From JBAXAB01 sp043718245 (GTDB lineage: Bacteria > Patescibacteriota > Minisyncoccia > Phycocordibacterales > CAIZLB01): a stretch of 19,315 nucleotides of DNA. Of the stretch, positions 14,398 through 19,315 are shown piece by piece. Made by a program: the position numbers and the translations under genes. Location of the stretch: assembly GCA_043718245.1 (NCBI GenBank), contig JAYSWB010000021.1:1-19315 (forward strand), given 5' to 3'. The notes beneath the pieces are model-generated. The model saw nothing but the letters and a program-made list of their open reading frames with translations, was not told the DNA's origin and did not search any database. Each line of letters starts with the position of its first letter. The stretch's first letter is position 1.

Positions 14398-15306
14398 ATG
14401 AGAATTGATTATAATATTTTGTATATTGAAGATACTGCCAGCTGGCTTGAGCCAAAAATCGATATAACGAGAGAATACTTAGAGGATAGAGGTTTTAATT
14501 TAGTCCATGAACGTATAGAAAAATTTGAAGTTAGAGACTTCTCAAAATATGACTTAATAGCCATCGATTACCAGTTATCCAATGGCGAAACTGGTGTTAA
14601 TGCGATAGAAACAATAAGAAAGAGCAATAATCTTTATACGGAGATACTTTTCTACTCGATGACTAGTGATGCCATACTAAGGAGTGAACTAGCAAAAAAA
14701 TCGATAGATGGCGTCTACTGTTCTCATCGAGGGGACTTCATTACTAAGTTGCATAAATTAATCGATATAACTATTCGCAAAACTCAGGAGTTAAATAACC
14801 TGAGAGGATTGGTTATGGCTGAAGAAGCAGAGTTGCAAACATTAACTGAAAAGATATTGCGAGTTGTCCATTCGAAAGATAAGATTGCCAATTTTATTAG
14901 AGAGCATGGGCATCACTCGACTTCAAAATTTTTAACCGATAATCTTGCGAAGGTGAAGGCCCTTAAACCCCAAGTTGATTTTGAAAAGTTACTTGAAATG
15001 CCAGGGGTATACGGTGGGTTCGGAAAAATTATGACTTTACATCAGTTTCTAAAAAATGATTTTAGTAAGGACACAAATTTTGTTCCTCGAATTTCAATAA
15101 TGGATAATTACAGAACAGAAGTAGTTGAGATGAGAAATAAACTAGCCCATTCAGTAGAAGGTGTAGCAAGCGACGGTACACTAATTCTTGTTCACAAGTC
15201 AGGAGTACATAATTTTACAGAAAACACTTTTATCGAAATAAGGAAAAATCTCAAAAAACATAAACAAAACTTGAAAGATATTTTAGTTTTAATTGAGGGA
15301 ATGTGA
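14398..15306 (+). CDS. Receiver domain fused to HEPN-like domain
   Basis: A 302-aa protein. Residues 1-125 fit a response-regulator receiver: ILYIEDTA with acidic pair E11/D12, LIAIDYQLS with phospho-acceptor candidate D57, and LFYSMTS with the Ser/Thr switch (S87). The usual Lys is absent; the equivalent loop reads GVYCSHRGDF. A helical segment follows. The C-terminal part (about 150-300) is all-helical and contains VVEMRNKLAHSVEG, with R246-N247-x3-H251, the RNxxxH pattern of HEPN domains, many of which are metal-independent RNases in toxin, CRISPR and abortive-infection systems. Lying 5 nt after a histidine-kinase-like protein, it is the natural partner: phosphorylation or binding could control the HEPN part. 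Some HEPN proteins have no nuclease activity, so RNase function is inferred. Confidence 0.78.
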   Translation: MRIDYNILYIEDTASWLEPKIDITREYLEDRGFNLVHERIEKFEVRDFSKYDLIAIDYQLSNGETGVNAIETIRKSNNLYTEILFYSMTSDAILRSELAKKSIDGVYCSHRGDFITKLHKLIDITIRKTQELNNLRGLVMAEEAELQTLTEKILRVVHSKDKIANFIREHGHHSTSKFLTDNLAKVKALKPQVDFEKLLEMPGVYGGFGKIMTLHQFLKNDFSKDTNFVPRISIMDNYRTEVVEMRNKLAHSVEGVASDGTLILVHKSGVHNFTENTFIEIRKNLKKHKQNLKDILVLIEGM

Positions 15307-15323
15307 AAGAAATAAAAAACCTA

Positions 15324-15351
15324 TTGACGTAACCGATCATTTTGTTAGTTT
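15324..15351 (+). promoter_or_regulatory. Possible weak promoter
   Basis: TTGACG (15324-15329) is separated by 16 nt from TAGTTT (15346-15351), upstream of the gene at 15379. The -35 is good and the -10 poor. It would separate transcription of the recombinase block from the methyltransferase/GHKL/receiver operon, but readthrough is equally possible since no terminator is visible in the 72-nt gap. Confidence 0.25.
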
Positions 15352-15378
15352 TAAGTTAATAAAAAACTTAGAACAAAC

Positions 15379-16326
15379 ATGACTATCCCATTCAATCGCT
15401 CAATACTCAAAACAAATTCCCAAAAGGCTGTGAGGGGTGGTGATGTAGACAAAGCGATACGAAGTATAAAATCTGCAATTGAGCTTGATGCGAAAAATGT
15501 CAGTAGAAGATTACCTGTCATAGTCATGGAAGATGCATTCCTACATCCCAATTTAGACAAGTTAATCGACTTCATAAGAAGGGCACAAAGAAAGTCGTAT
15601 GTATTAACAAGAGAAGATGGCGAGTTAGTTATAAATGCAATTGCAGACGTGGCACATTTGCCTTTCAGAGACGAGTTCATGGTCGGGCACTCACTTACTC
15701 AAAAAGCCGAGAAACTAAGCTTAAACAAGGATTTAGAGCCTCTAAAAGCACCTGAACAGGCACTGGTAAATGCACTTAGATATCGTTCCAGAATTGGGGG
15801 ACTTTCCTTTGATGTCCAGTTATTTAGCAAGACTGCCGACATTTGGGAATGGCGTTTCCGTAAAGGTGGTTGGTCGGTCAAAAAGTTAGAAGGTATCTAC
15901 AAAAAAAGACACGCTTATAAATATGACGAAGTGCCTCATGCCAAGAAGTCAGACATACTGCTCCAAAGCGTAGACTTCCACGTGTCACAAATTTTGGAAT
16001 ATTTGAAATCAAAACCAGATATTGTTGCTGAGGTAAAGAAACAATATCCAAACCTCAATCCTGAATACGTGTTGCAAGAAATGGTCTGGAAAATGAGAGC
16101 AGGAATCAATATAAAACCACAGCTTACGTCAAAGAAGCCTTTGGACTGGTTCACTACACCAACAGGCTATGGAGGTGATTACTTCTTGGGCGAGGAACAC
16201 CGAAAGAAGATGACGGCAATATACAAAGTGGCAAAGGAAGAGTGTGACAGCTACGCCAAGGCTTTCATCGAGAAGCAGAATCACAAGCACCCTAAGGCAA
16301 AGTTCTCGAACGAACTGTTCACATAA
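15379..16326 (+). CDS. RarA/MgsA C-terminal-like protein lacking the AAA+ motor
   Basis: A 315-aa protein. Residues about 12-72 (KTNSQKAVRGGDVDKAIRSI, then RRLPVIVMEDAFLHPNLDKLIDFIRRAQR) resemble the C-terminal clamp-loader-like helical region of RarA/MgsA (in which K.IRG.D.DAAL and ARRL...ASED.G are conserved). There is no Walker A or B motif anywhere, so the ATPase part is missing. The rest includes LLQSVDFHVSQILEYLKSKP (about 194-213) and a basic C-terminus and is not recognised. In RarA this region mediates tetramer formation and replisome contact. A stand-alone version next to a recombinase could be a replication or recombination accessory of a mobile element. The gene ends 5 nt before the second recombinase. 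The match was made by eye from a conserved pattern. Confidence 0.6.
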   Translation: MTIPFNRSILKTNSQKAVRGGDVDKAIRSIKSAIELDAKNVSRRLPVIVMEDAFLHPNLDKLIDFIRRAQRKSYVLTREDGELVINAIADVAHLPFRDEFMVGHSLTQKAEKLSLNKDLEPLKAPEQALVNALRYRSRIGGLSFDVQLFSKTADIWEWRFRKGGWSVKKLEGIYKKRHAYKYDEVPHAKKSDILLQSVDFHVSQILEYLKSKPDIVAEVKKQYPNLNPEYVLQEMVWKMRAGINIKPQLTSKKPLDWFTTPTGYGGDYFLGEEHRKKMTAIYKVAKEECDSYAKAFIEKQNHKHPKAKFSNELFT

Positions 16327-16331
16327 TCAAC

Positions 16332-17240
16332 ATGAAATACCCAGCCCTCCTTCTTCCAAAGAGATTCGTAAATAAAAATAGGAAGAATATGGTTGAGCAG
16401 ATATTAGGAAGGCTGGACATATCGGAAATGACCAAAAAAGACTATCGATACAGGACTGATTTGTTTTTAGAGCATATCGATACAAACGGACTGCATATAC
16501 AAACGTTCATCGAGTTCAAGAAGTCATTGGCTGAAAAGGATTTGTCGGTGTCGAGCAAGAATAAATATCTGACTACTGCTAGGGTGTTGTTGAAGGAATT
16601 GAATCGCATCGGGTACATTCCACAGGATATTACTCAAAATATAAAATCATTTAAGCAAAGCAGATTACATAAAAAGATTGGCGTAACAGAGGAGGAGATG
16701 AATATATTGGTTGAAAGGCTAGGGAGTATGGAGGACAGCATTAAAACCCTACGACTAAAAGCCATGTTTACATTACTGGCATTCCAAGGTTTACGAGCTA
16801 TTGAGGTTGTTAGGTTAAAAGTCTTCCACATAGATTTGGCAGGGAATAGGGGTATAATTAGGGGCAAGGGAAGGGATGATTTTGAAACGATAAATCTCTT
16901 GCCCCAGACAGTAAGAGGAATTGAGAATTACATTAAGGCCAGTGAAGTTAAGGAAGGTCACCTATTCCAAAATCTTGGCTGTGACAAGGGGTCTAAAATC
17001 TCAACCCGAACCATTCAAAGGGAAGTGGAGCAGCTCTTTGAAGCTTGTGATATTGAGAAGACGGTACATGGGCTTCGCCACTACTACATCACCTCATTGC
17101 TGCAAAGCATGGACATACGGGATGTCAGGAAGCTCAGCAGACATAGCAGCCTTGAAAACGTACTAATATATGATGATGAGCTAGGAACCTCGAATATGGC
17201 AGATGTGGCAAATGACCGATTTTCAAGATATAAAATATAG
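16332..17240 (+). CDS. Tyrosine recombinase (second copy, divergent from the first)
   Basis: A 302-aa tyrosine recombinase. The core-binding domain covers about residues 15-105 (SEMTKKDYRYRTDLFLEHI), then the catalytic domain with Arg I in FQGLRAIEVVRL (R155), Lys in IRGKGRDDF (K179), HGLRH (H246, R249), His in SRHSS (H271) and Tyr in VLIYDDE (Y280). All catalytic positions are present. It is clearly not a recent duplicate of the recombinase at 4273: they share little outside the motifs. The ATG follows the RarA-like gene stop by 5 nt, so the two are probably one transcript. It may be the integrase of the element, with the att-like sequence at 17318-17336 downstream, or belong to a separate nested element. 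Confidence 0.9.
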   Translation: MKYPALLLPKRFVNKNRKNMVEQILGRLDISEMTKKDYRYRTDLFLEHIDTNGLHIQTFIEFKKSLAEKDLSVSSKNKYLTTARVLLKELNRIGYIPQDITQNIKSFKQSRLHKKIGVTEEEMNILVERLGSMEDSIKTLRLKAMFTLLAFQGLRAIEVVRLKVFHIDLAGNRGIIRGKGRDDFETINLLPQTVRGIENYIKASEVKEGHLFQNLGCDKGSKISTRTIQREVEQLFEACDIEKTVHGLRHYYITSLLQSMDIRDVRKLSRHSSLENVLIYDDELGTSNMADVANDRFSRYKI

Positions 17241-17250
17241 CCCTTCTAGC

Positions 17251-17278
17251 ATGTCATATATCTCTGATTACATGACAT
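17251..17278. repeat. Inverted repeat after the second recombinase
   Basis: ATGTCAT (17251-17257) and ATGACAT (17272-17278) are perfect 7-bp inverted repeats separated by 14 nt, starting 11 nt after the recombinase stop. It could be a recombinase arm-binding site or an RNA hairpin. It is not followed by a T-run, so it is unlikely to be an intrinsic terminator. Confidence 0.35.
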
Positions 17279-17317
17279 TGGACCGTTGGAGGAGAGGTAA
17301 GTAAATTTCAAAATAAT

Positions 17318-17336
17318 GGCTCTAAATAATAGATTG
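17318..17336 (+). other. Candidate attachment-site remnant resembling the tRNA-Thr 3' flank
   Basis: GGCTCTAAATAATAGATTG resembles the end of tRNA-Thr plus its flank at 4230-4251 (GGCTCCAAATA, then AAATAAGATTG): 18 of 19 bases agree if a 3-nt gap is allowed. It lies 78 nt after the second recombinase gene. If real, it marks the far end of an element inserted in tRNA-Thr. The match is short and AT-rich, so chance is possible. Confidence 0.3.
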
Positions 17337-17359
17337 GTGCGTCGCTTTTAATCACTTTT

Positions 17360-17896
17360 ATGGACAAAGAATTTCAAATTTATGAATCGAGGATGAACTC
17401 ATTGGAAGAAGCTAAGTCGACAATGAGGTCTGGTTGCTTCTCTAAAACCCATTCACTAACAAAGTGCAGAATCTGTTCCAAGAATCACAAGGAGGAAATT
17501 GACCAAATGATTAAGGAGGGCAAGCCTCTTAGAAGCATAGCTAATAGAATGAATTGGCTATATGAGGAATGTGGGTTTTATAGGGTGTTTCCGACAGAAG
17601 CTTCACTTAGAAGGTACGTAAGGCACTTTTACTTGAAGAAGGATATTGAGATTAGGGAAAAGCACGAGGAAATCAATACTATATATTATGGCCACATACA
17701 GACTCTGGAGCTAGTAAGAGAACGTGCAGAGAAAATAGCAAGGCTAGAAGATATTGGAAAGGCAACACATAGGGATACTATAAATGCATGGAAGTTAGTT
17801 AATAAGGTTTCAAAGAAAGTATTCAAAAATTTTGGCGATATGAAAAAAAGTGAGGTGGCTTTAACTGGTAGACGTTTTGAACGGCTTGGGCTATGA
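17360..17896 (+). CDS. CxxC zinc-knuckle / HTH-like DNA-binding protein
   Basis: A 178-aa protein. Residues 36-43 hold CRICSKNH, a C-x2-C-x3-H knuckle. It is followed by EEIDQMIKEGKPLRSIANRMNWLY, a helix-turn-helix-like segment in which 'ID..I..G...R.IA' is typical, and then a third helix region ASLRRYVRHFYLKK (81-94). This Cys-rich N-terminus followed by ID..L..G.S...IA..F..S...L.RH.. order recurs in small DNA-binding proteins, some phage- or transposon-borne. The C-terminal half is a charged helix without recognised motif. It probably binds DNA as a regulator or as part of an integration or packaging system. It stands alone between the second recombinase and the structured noncoding element. 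Confidence 0.6.
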   Translation: MDKEFQIYESRMNSLEEAKSTMRSGCFSKTHSLTKCRICSKNHKEEIDQMIKEGKPLRSIANRMNWLYEECGFYRVFPTEASLRRYVRHFYLKKDIEIREKHEEINTIYYGHIQTLELVRERAEKIARLEDIGKATHRDTINAWKLVNKVSKKVFKNFGDMKKSEVALTGRRFERLGL

Positions 17897-17961
17897 TTTA
17901 CTTACAACTAAATATGAAGACCTAAACCCTTGAAGTAAAATTCTACGGCATGGTCGAAAAT

Positions 17962-18066
17962 CGCTGAATAACAGAAACCCTATCCTTAGGCACGTTATTC
18001 AGCGTTATATCTCGAAAGAGGTATATGAGTCGCAAGACTCAACCTAGGGGTAGGATTTCTTTTTTC
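17962..18066 (+). ncRNA. Structured RNA element: interleaved stems, two tetraloop hairpins, U-run
   Basis: Strand a (CGCTGAATAAC, 17962-17972) pairs perfectly over 11 bp with a' (17994-18004). Inside that 21-nt loop, strand b (17975-17990, AAACCCTATCCTTAGG) can pair with b' (18043-18058, CCTAGGGGTAGGATTT) at 15 of 16 positions (13 Watson-Crick, 2 G-U). Between a' and b' are two hairpins: ATATCTC-GAAA-GAGGTAT (18007-18024) and GAGTC-GCAA-GACTC (18027-18040), both GNRA-capped. A run of six T (18060-18065) follows b'. In addition AACCTAG (18041-18047) can pair with CTAGGTT (18071-18077), competing with b/b'. The element lies 31 nt upstream of the membrane-protein gene at 18098. It could be a cis-regulatory switch, a terminated small RNA or a ribozyme. 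No known family was recognised. Confidence 0.6.
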
Positions 18067-18097
18067 TACACTAGGTTTATCAAATTGATATAACCAA

Positions 18098-18646
18098 ATG
18101 GAAAAAACTAAAACATTTTTGAAAACTAGAAACGGTCTCATTGTCTCAGGTTTAATACTGCTAGTCATAGGATTCATGTCAGGCATGGAATATAAGGCAT
18201 ACCAAGTTAGAACGGCACTTAGAGATGCTTTCAGTGGCTTTGGAAATATACAAAATGGCGGGTCAGTTAAAAAGAATATCCCTGTATCGAACGATTTAGA
18301 TAAAAAAGTAAGCATGAGTATTGAGAGCAAGGGCTTCTACTCTGCCAGCTTCCAAGACCAGAACACTTTCAAGTTAAAATTTACCAACAACACAGGCAAG
18401 GACATCGAGGGCGTACAGGGGGTGTTAAGTTTCAGTGACCTTTTTGGCAACACCATTAAAAATGTAAATGTTAGTTACGATGAGGGTATTAAAACAGGTG
18501 AAAGCAAAATATATTCAGCGGGTATTGATTACAACCAGTTCATGGATTCGGATATAAAGCTCAAATCCACCGACTTGGGTAAATTAAAATATGAATGGCA
18601 TGTCAACACTATTATTTACACGGATGGCACTAAGGAGACTGAATAA
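18098..18646 (+). CDS. Membrane-anchored protein with Ig-like extracytoplasmic domain
   Basis: A 182-aa protein with one N-terminal transmembrane helix (about residues 13-30, GLIVSGLILLVIGFMSG) and positively charged residues before it. A low-complexity linker follows (about 45-65), then a soluble domain (about 68-180) of alternating strands: FKLKFTNNTGKDIEGVQGVLSFSDLFGN and later KLKYEWHVNTIIYTDGT. The 'NN TGKDI..V.G.L.F.D..GN.I' pattern is that of FxLYD/Ig-like domains in exported bacterial proteins. No enzymatic motif is visible. It is preceded by the structured RNA element and by a 13-bp perfect inverted repeat TATCAA-A-TTGATA at 18078-18090. It ends 4 nt before yidD. Function unknown. 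Confidence 0.68.
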   Translation: MEKTKTFLKTRNGLIVSGLILLVIGFMSGMEYKAYQVRTALRDAFSGFGNIQNGGSVKKNIPVSNDLDKKVSMSIESKGFYSASFQDQNTFKLKFTNNTGKDIEGVQGVLSFSDLFGNTIKNVNVSYDEGIKTGESKIYSAGIDYNQFMDSDIKLKSTDLGKLKYEWHVNTIIYTDGTKETE

Positions 18647-18650
18647 ATAT

Positions 18651-18896
18651 ATGAAGAATAAGCTAATCAATCTAATTAAAAGATATCAAAAGGAGCTTTC
18701 ACCCAAGCTAGAAGCAAGAGGAGTTAAATGTATCTTTGAAAGGAGTTGTTCTAAACACGCTGTTGATGTTTTGGAAAGGCATAATGTGCTTGTGGCACTA
18801 GTACTCATAACTTATAGGTTGTTGAGTTGTAACCCTATCAATGCACGTTTTAAGAGTAAAAATTTAATACACCAACCCCATGGAACGAGAATATAA
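18651..18896 (+). CDS. yidD: Membrane protein insertion efficiency factor YidD
   Basis: An 81-aa protein of the YidD (DUF37) family. It has LIKRYQKELSPKLEARGVKC (residues 8-27), then CIFERSCSKHAVDVLERHNVL with the conserved Cys residues, and ITYRLLSCNPIN; the family reads 'LI..YQ..ISP..G..CRF.PTCS.YA.EA...HG...G..L...RLLRCHP'. YidD is a small inner-membrane-associated protein that helps YidC insert proteins. The ATG at 18651 is chosen because the family starts a few residues before the LI..YQ motif; the open frame extends 60 nt upstream only because of overlap with the previous gene. In most bacteria yidD sits with rpmH-rnpA-yidC; here it does not. Its stop overlaps the next gene by 17 nt. 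Confidence 0.85.
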   Translation: MKNKLINLIKRYQKELSPKLEARGVKCIFERSCSKHAVDVLERHNVLVALVLITYRLLSCNPINARFKSKNLIHQPHGTRI

Positions 18897-19245
18897 AACA
18901 CTAACCTTTGAAGATACGGCCAGTGGAAGGAGAAAGATGGCTGAGGACATTGATAAGTTAGCTAAGGAAGGTTGGACCATAAAGACCAAAGAAGTATCAG
19001 GTCAGGGTTGGGACGGAGGAAGTACCTGTTGCTTGGGTTGTATCTTTCTGCCACTTGCCCTGTTAGGCAAGAAGCACAACTTAATCACCGTAATTATGGA
19101 AAAAGGAAAGACTGAAATATTAGGTATAGCTACTGAACTGGAAAAACTGTCCAAGTTGAAAGAGAAAGGAATTTTAACGGAGGAACAATTTGAGACTCAG
19201 AAAAAGATTTTATTAAAACCAATAGAGGGTCACAAAACTAAATAA
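18880..19245 (+). CDS. SHOCT-domain protein with Cys-rich hydrophobic centre
   Basis: A 121-aa protein. Residues 1-40 contain KMAEDIDKLAKEGWTIKTKEV, a pattern like the DUF4177-type 'L...G.EG W.....' fold. Residues about 46-64 (GGSTCCLGCIFLPLALLG) form a short hydrophobic stretch with three Cys, which may insert in or lie on the membrane. The C-terminus (about 87-112, LEKLSKLKEKGILTEEQFETQKKILL) is a clear SHOCT motif. Function unknown. It overlaps yidD by 17 nt and is followed 6 nt later by another gene starting with the same kind of SHOCT segment. Confidence 0.7.
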   Translation: MEREYKTLTFEDTASGRRKMAEDIDKLAKEGWTIKTKEVSGQGWDGGSTCCLGCIFLPLALLGKKHNLITVIMEKGKTEILGIATELEKLSKLKEKGILTEEQFETQKKILLKPIEGHKTK

Positions 19246-19251
19246 AATATC

Positions 19252-19315
19252 ATGACAAACCAACCAACAAGCATTGCGGATGAATTGGAAAAACTCGCAG
19301 AATTAAGGGACAAGA
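19252..19315 (+). CDS. Start of a SHOCT-type protein, cut by the window end
   Basis: The ATG at 19252 begins MTNQPTSIADELEKLAELRDK, 21 residues to the window edge. The segment DELEKLAELRDK matches the first half of a SHOCT helix (compare ELEKLSKLKEKGILTEEQF in the preceding gene), here placed near the N-terminus. The gene is partial and nothing more can be said. Confidence 0.5.
   Translation, partial: MTNQPTSIADELEKLAELRDK

Noticed and set aside
15351..15680. Minus-strand open frame opposite the RarA-like gene
   Set aside because: Its translation is a low-complexity Ser/Leu-rich antisense shadow, while the plus-strand protein has recognisable structure.
17962..18004. Xer dif site or integron attC
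   Set aside because: The 11-bp arms are 21 nt apart rather than 6-8 as in dif, and the attC consensus ends are not matched.
17962..18066. HDV-like ribozyme
   Set aside because: The order of interleaved stems recalls HDV, but only 3 nt separate strand b from a', leaving no room for the P3 hairpin, and no cleavage-site context is recognisable.
1..19315. UGA recoded to glycine, as in some CPR lineages
   Set aside because: TGA ends gltX, where it overlaps the next ATG, and the HXXEE gene at expected family lengths, so it is read as stop.
1..19315. CRISPR array
   Set aside because: No regularly spaced direct repeats were seen; the CCTAGG and tRNA repeats are isolated.

Overview
The window looks like a chromosomal segment of an AT-rich, small-genome bacterium, most likely a member of the Candidate Phyla Radiation (Patescibacteria, probably a Parcubacteria-type lineage). 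The evidence is indirect: compact overlapping genes, weak ribosome binding sites, a pilin-like protein beside housekeeping genes, a self-splicing intron in a tRNA gene, and many small membrane, SHOCT and zinc-ribbon proteins. TGA is used as an ordinary stop (for example at the end of gltX), so the code is standard. No rRNA gene is present to fix the lineage.

Region 1 (1-3800) is ordinary plus-strand chromosome: a type IV pilin-like prepilin, a histidine-phosphatase-superfamily enzyme, glutamyl-tRNA synthetase (gltX), a very small membrane protein translationally overlapped with gltX, and a class I SAM methyltransferase.

Region 2 (3804-5178) is a tRNA-associated integration locus. A decayed tRNA-Thr-like copy is followed by an intact tRNA-Thr(GGU) gene interrupted directly after anticodon base U36 by a 192-nt ORF-less group I intron whose core helices P2-P9 can be read from the sequence. 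A tyrosine recombinase starts 36 nt after the encoded CCA.

Region 3 (5211-9901) is a copper-homeostasis operon. A sigma70-type promoter has a perfect 18-bp palindrome (ATACCCCCTAGGGGGTAT) filling its spacer. It is followed by a SHOCT membrane protein, a CsoR-family repressor with an exact C-x24-H-x3-C ligand set, a CopA-type Cu(I) P1B-ATPase, an HXXEE membrane protein, an HMA-SafE/DsbD-like membrane protein and a membrane-anchored cupredoxin. Copper sensing, export and extracytoplasmic binding are all represented.

Region 4 (9982-10920, minus strand) holds a zinc-ribbon protein and a membrane-anchored HNH-type nuclease, divergent from region 5.

Region 5 (11008-15306) is the most unusual part. 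A complete C5-cytosine DNA methyltransferase overlaps a 726-aa protein carrying two GHKL ATPase domains (an N-terminal MutL/MORC-like one and a C-terminal histidine-kinase-like one). Five nucleotides later comes a receiver-domain protein whose C-terminal part contains an RNxxxH motif typical of HEPN domains. No restriction endonuclease gene accompanies the methyltransferase. I propose a methyltransferase plus two-component-like candidate defence system with a possible HEPN RNase effector.

Region 6 (15379-19315) contains a protein with a RarA/MgsA C-terminal-like segment but no AAA+ motor, a second tyrosine recombinase, a CxxC zinc/HTH-type protein, a strikingly structured noncoding RNA-like element (17962-18066), a membrane-anchored protein, YidD, and two SHOCT-type proteins, the last cut by the window edge. 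The two recombinases and a degenerate copy of the tRNA-Thr downstream flank (17318-17336) suggest that about 4237-17336 may be one integrated element carrying copper resistance and a defence-like module.
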